In this document: piece by piece, positions 62,557 through 64,000 of the stretch | Layout of the letters: each line of letters opens with the position of its first letter | How positions within the stretch are numbered: the first letter of the stretch is position 1 | Source of the DNA: Tomitella gaofuii | Lineage (GTDB): Bacteria; Actinomycetota; Actinomycetes; Mycobacteriales; Mycobacteriaceae | DNA length: 64,000 bases | Assembly (NCBI RefSeq): GCF_014126825.1 | Contig: NZ_CP059900.1 | Span: forward strand, 1,240,001-1,304,000 | Direction of reading: 5' to 3' | Translations under genes and position numbers: made by a program | The notes under the pieces: generated by a model | Seen by the model: only the letters and a program-made list of their open reading frames with translations | Told to the model about the DNA's origin: nothing | Database searches by the model: none

Positions 62557-64000
<1,444 letters not shown>

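Overview
The window is a high-GC actinobacterial chromosome segment. Gene content and order resemble the Mycobacteriales (Mycobacterium, Rhodococcus, Gordonia, Dietzia, Tomitella relatives): a WS/DGAT acyltransferase beside a DesA3-type desaturase pair, a complete mce4 steroid-import operon, KstR-type operators, an encapsulin/DyP pair and a dispersed purine locus. I cannot assign a genus. Comparisons to M. tuberculosis locus numbers come from memory of that genome, not from a search. Nearly every base is coding, and most genes overlap by 1-4 bases or sit a few bases apart, with GTG/TTG starts common. There is no rRNA, no CRISPR array and no transposase; one tRNA (Thr, TGT) is present.

Region 1 (1-7.1 kb) is lipid metabolism: the C-terminal part of a wax ester/triacylglycerol synthase, a DUF6912-like protein, a ferredoxin reductase, a DesA3-like acyl-CoA desaturase, an alpha/beta hydrolase and a CBS-domain ClC channel. 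A perfect palindrome precedes the reductase-desaturase operon.

Region 2 (7.5-40.7 kb) is a steroid (cholesterol-type) degradation and uptake locus. It is cut into blocks by unrelated accessory genes. Steroid block A (7.5-12.4 kb) has two Ltp proteins, a tandem DUF35 protein, a SnoaL-like protein and a divergent F420-type oxidoreductase. Block B (16.1-19.9 kb) has echA19, fadD19 and a nitronate monooxygenase. Block C (26.9-40.7 kb) has the fadE26/fadE27 heteromeric dehydrogenase, fdxD and the full mce4 operon yrbE4AB-mce4ABCDEF-mam4AB. KstR-like operators (core AACACGTTCT) lie at 11.33, 17.10, 29.35 and 29.79 kb, one for each transcriptional start expected from the layout. Between A and B are an intact VapBC pair, a decayed FitAB pair and a truncated Phd antitoxin. 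Between B and C are a DUF559 nuclease-like gene bracketed by perfect 58-bp hairpin repeats and a four-gene nitrite/nitric-oxide module: a SufR-like Fe-S regulator, an NnrS-like membrane protein, a membrane-fused NirK with a frameshift, and a divergent hemerythrin/DUF2249 protein.

Region 3 (40.7-46.7 kb) holds otsA, a 59-residue protein, a ThrE exporter, a SnoaL-like protein, tRNA-Thr, bfr and bfd (with an IdeR-box-like site) and a protein built of ten-residue repeats.

Region 4 (46.7-64 kb) is the purine biosynthesis neighbourhood: purD, purB, purC, purS, purQ and the start of purL. They are interleaved with a HIT protein, an aminotransferase, a TetR regulator, an S9A oligopeptidase, a ModA/Mop-regulator pair without modBC, a glutathione peroxidase, a metallo-beta-lactamase-fold protein, the encapsulin shell with its DyP peroxidase cargo, and an M18 aminopeptidase.

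The least ordinary parts are the frameshifted NirK fusion with its regulatory module, the 58-bp repeat-bracketed DUF559 gene, the toxin-antitoxin graveyard and the ten-residue-repeat protein.
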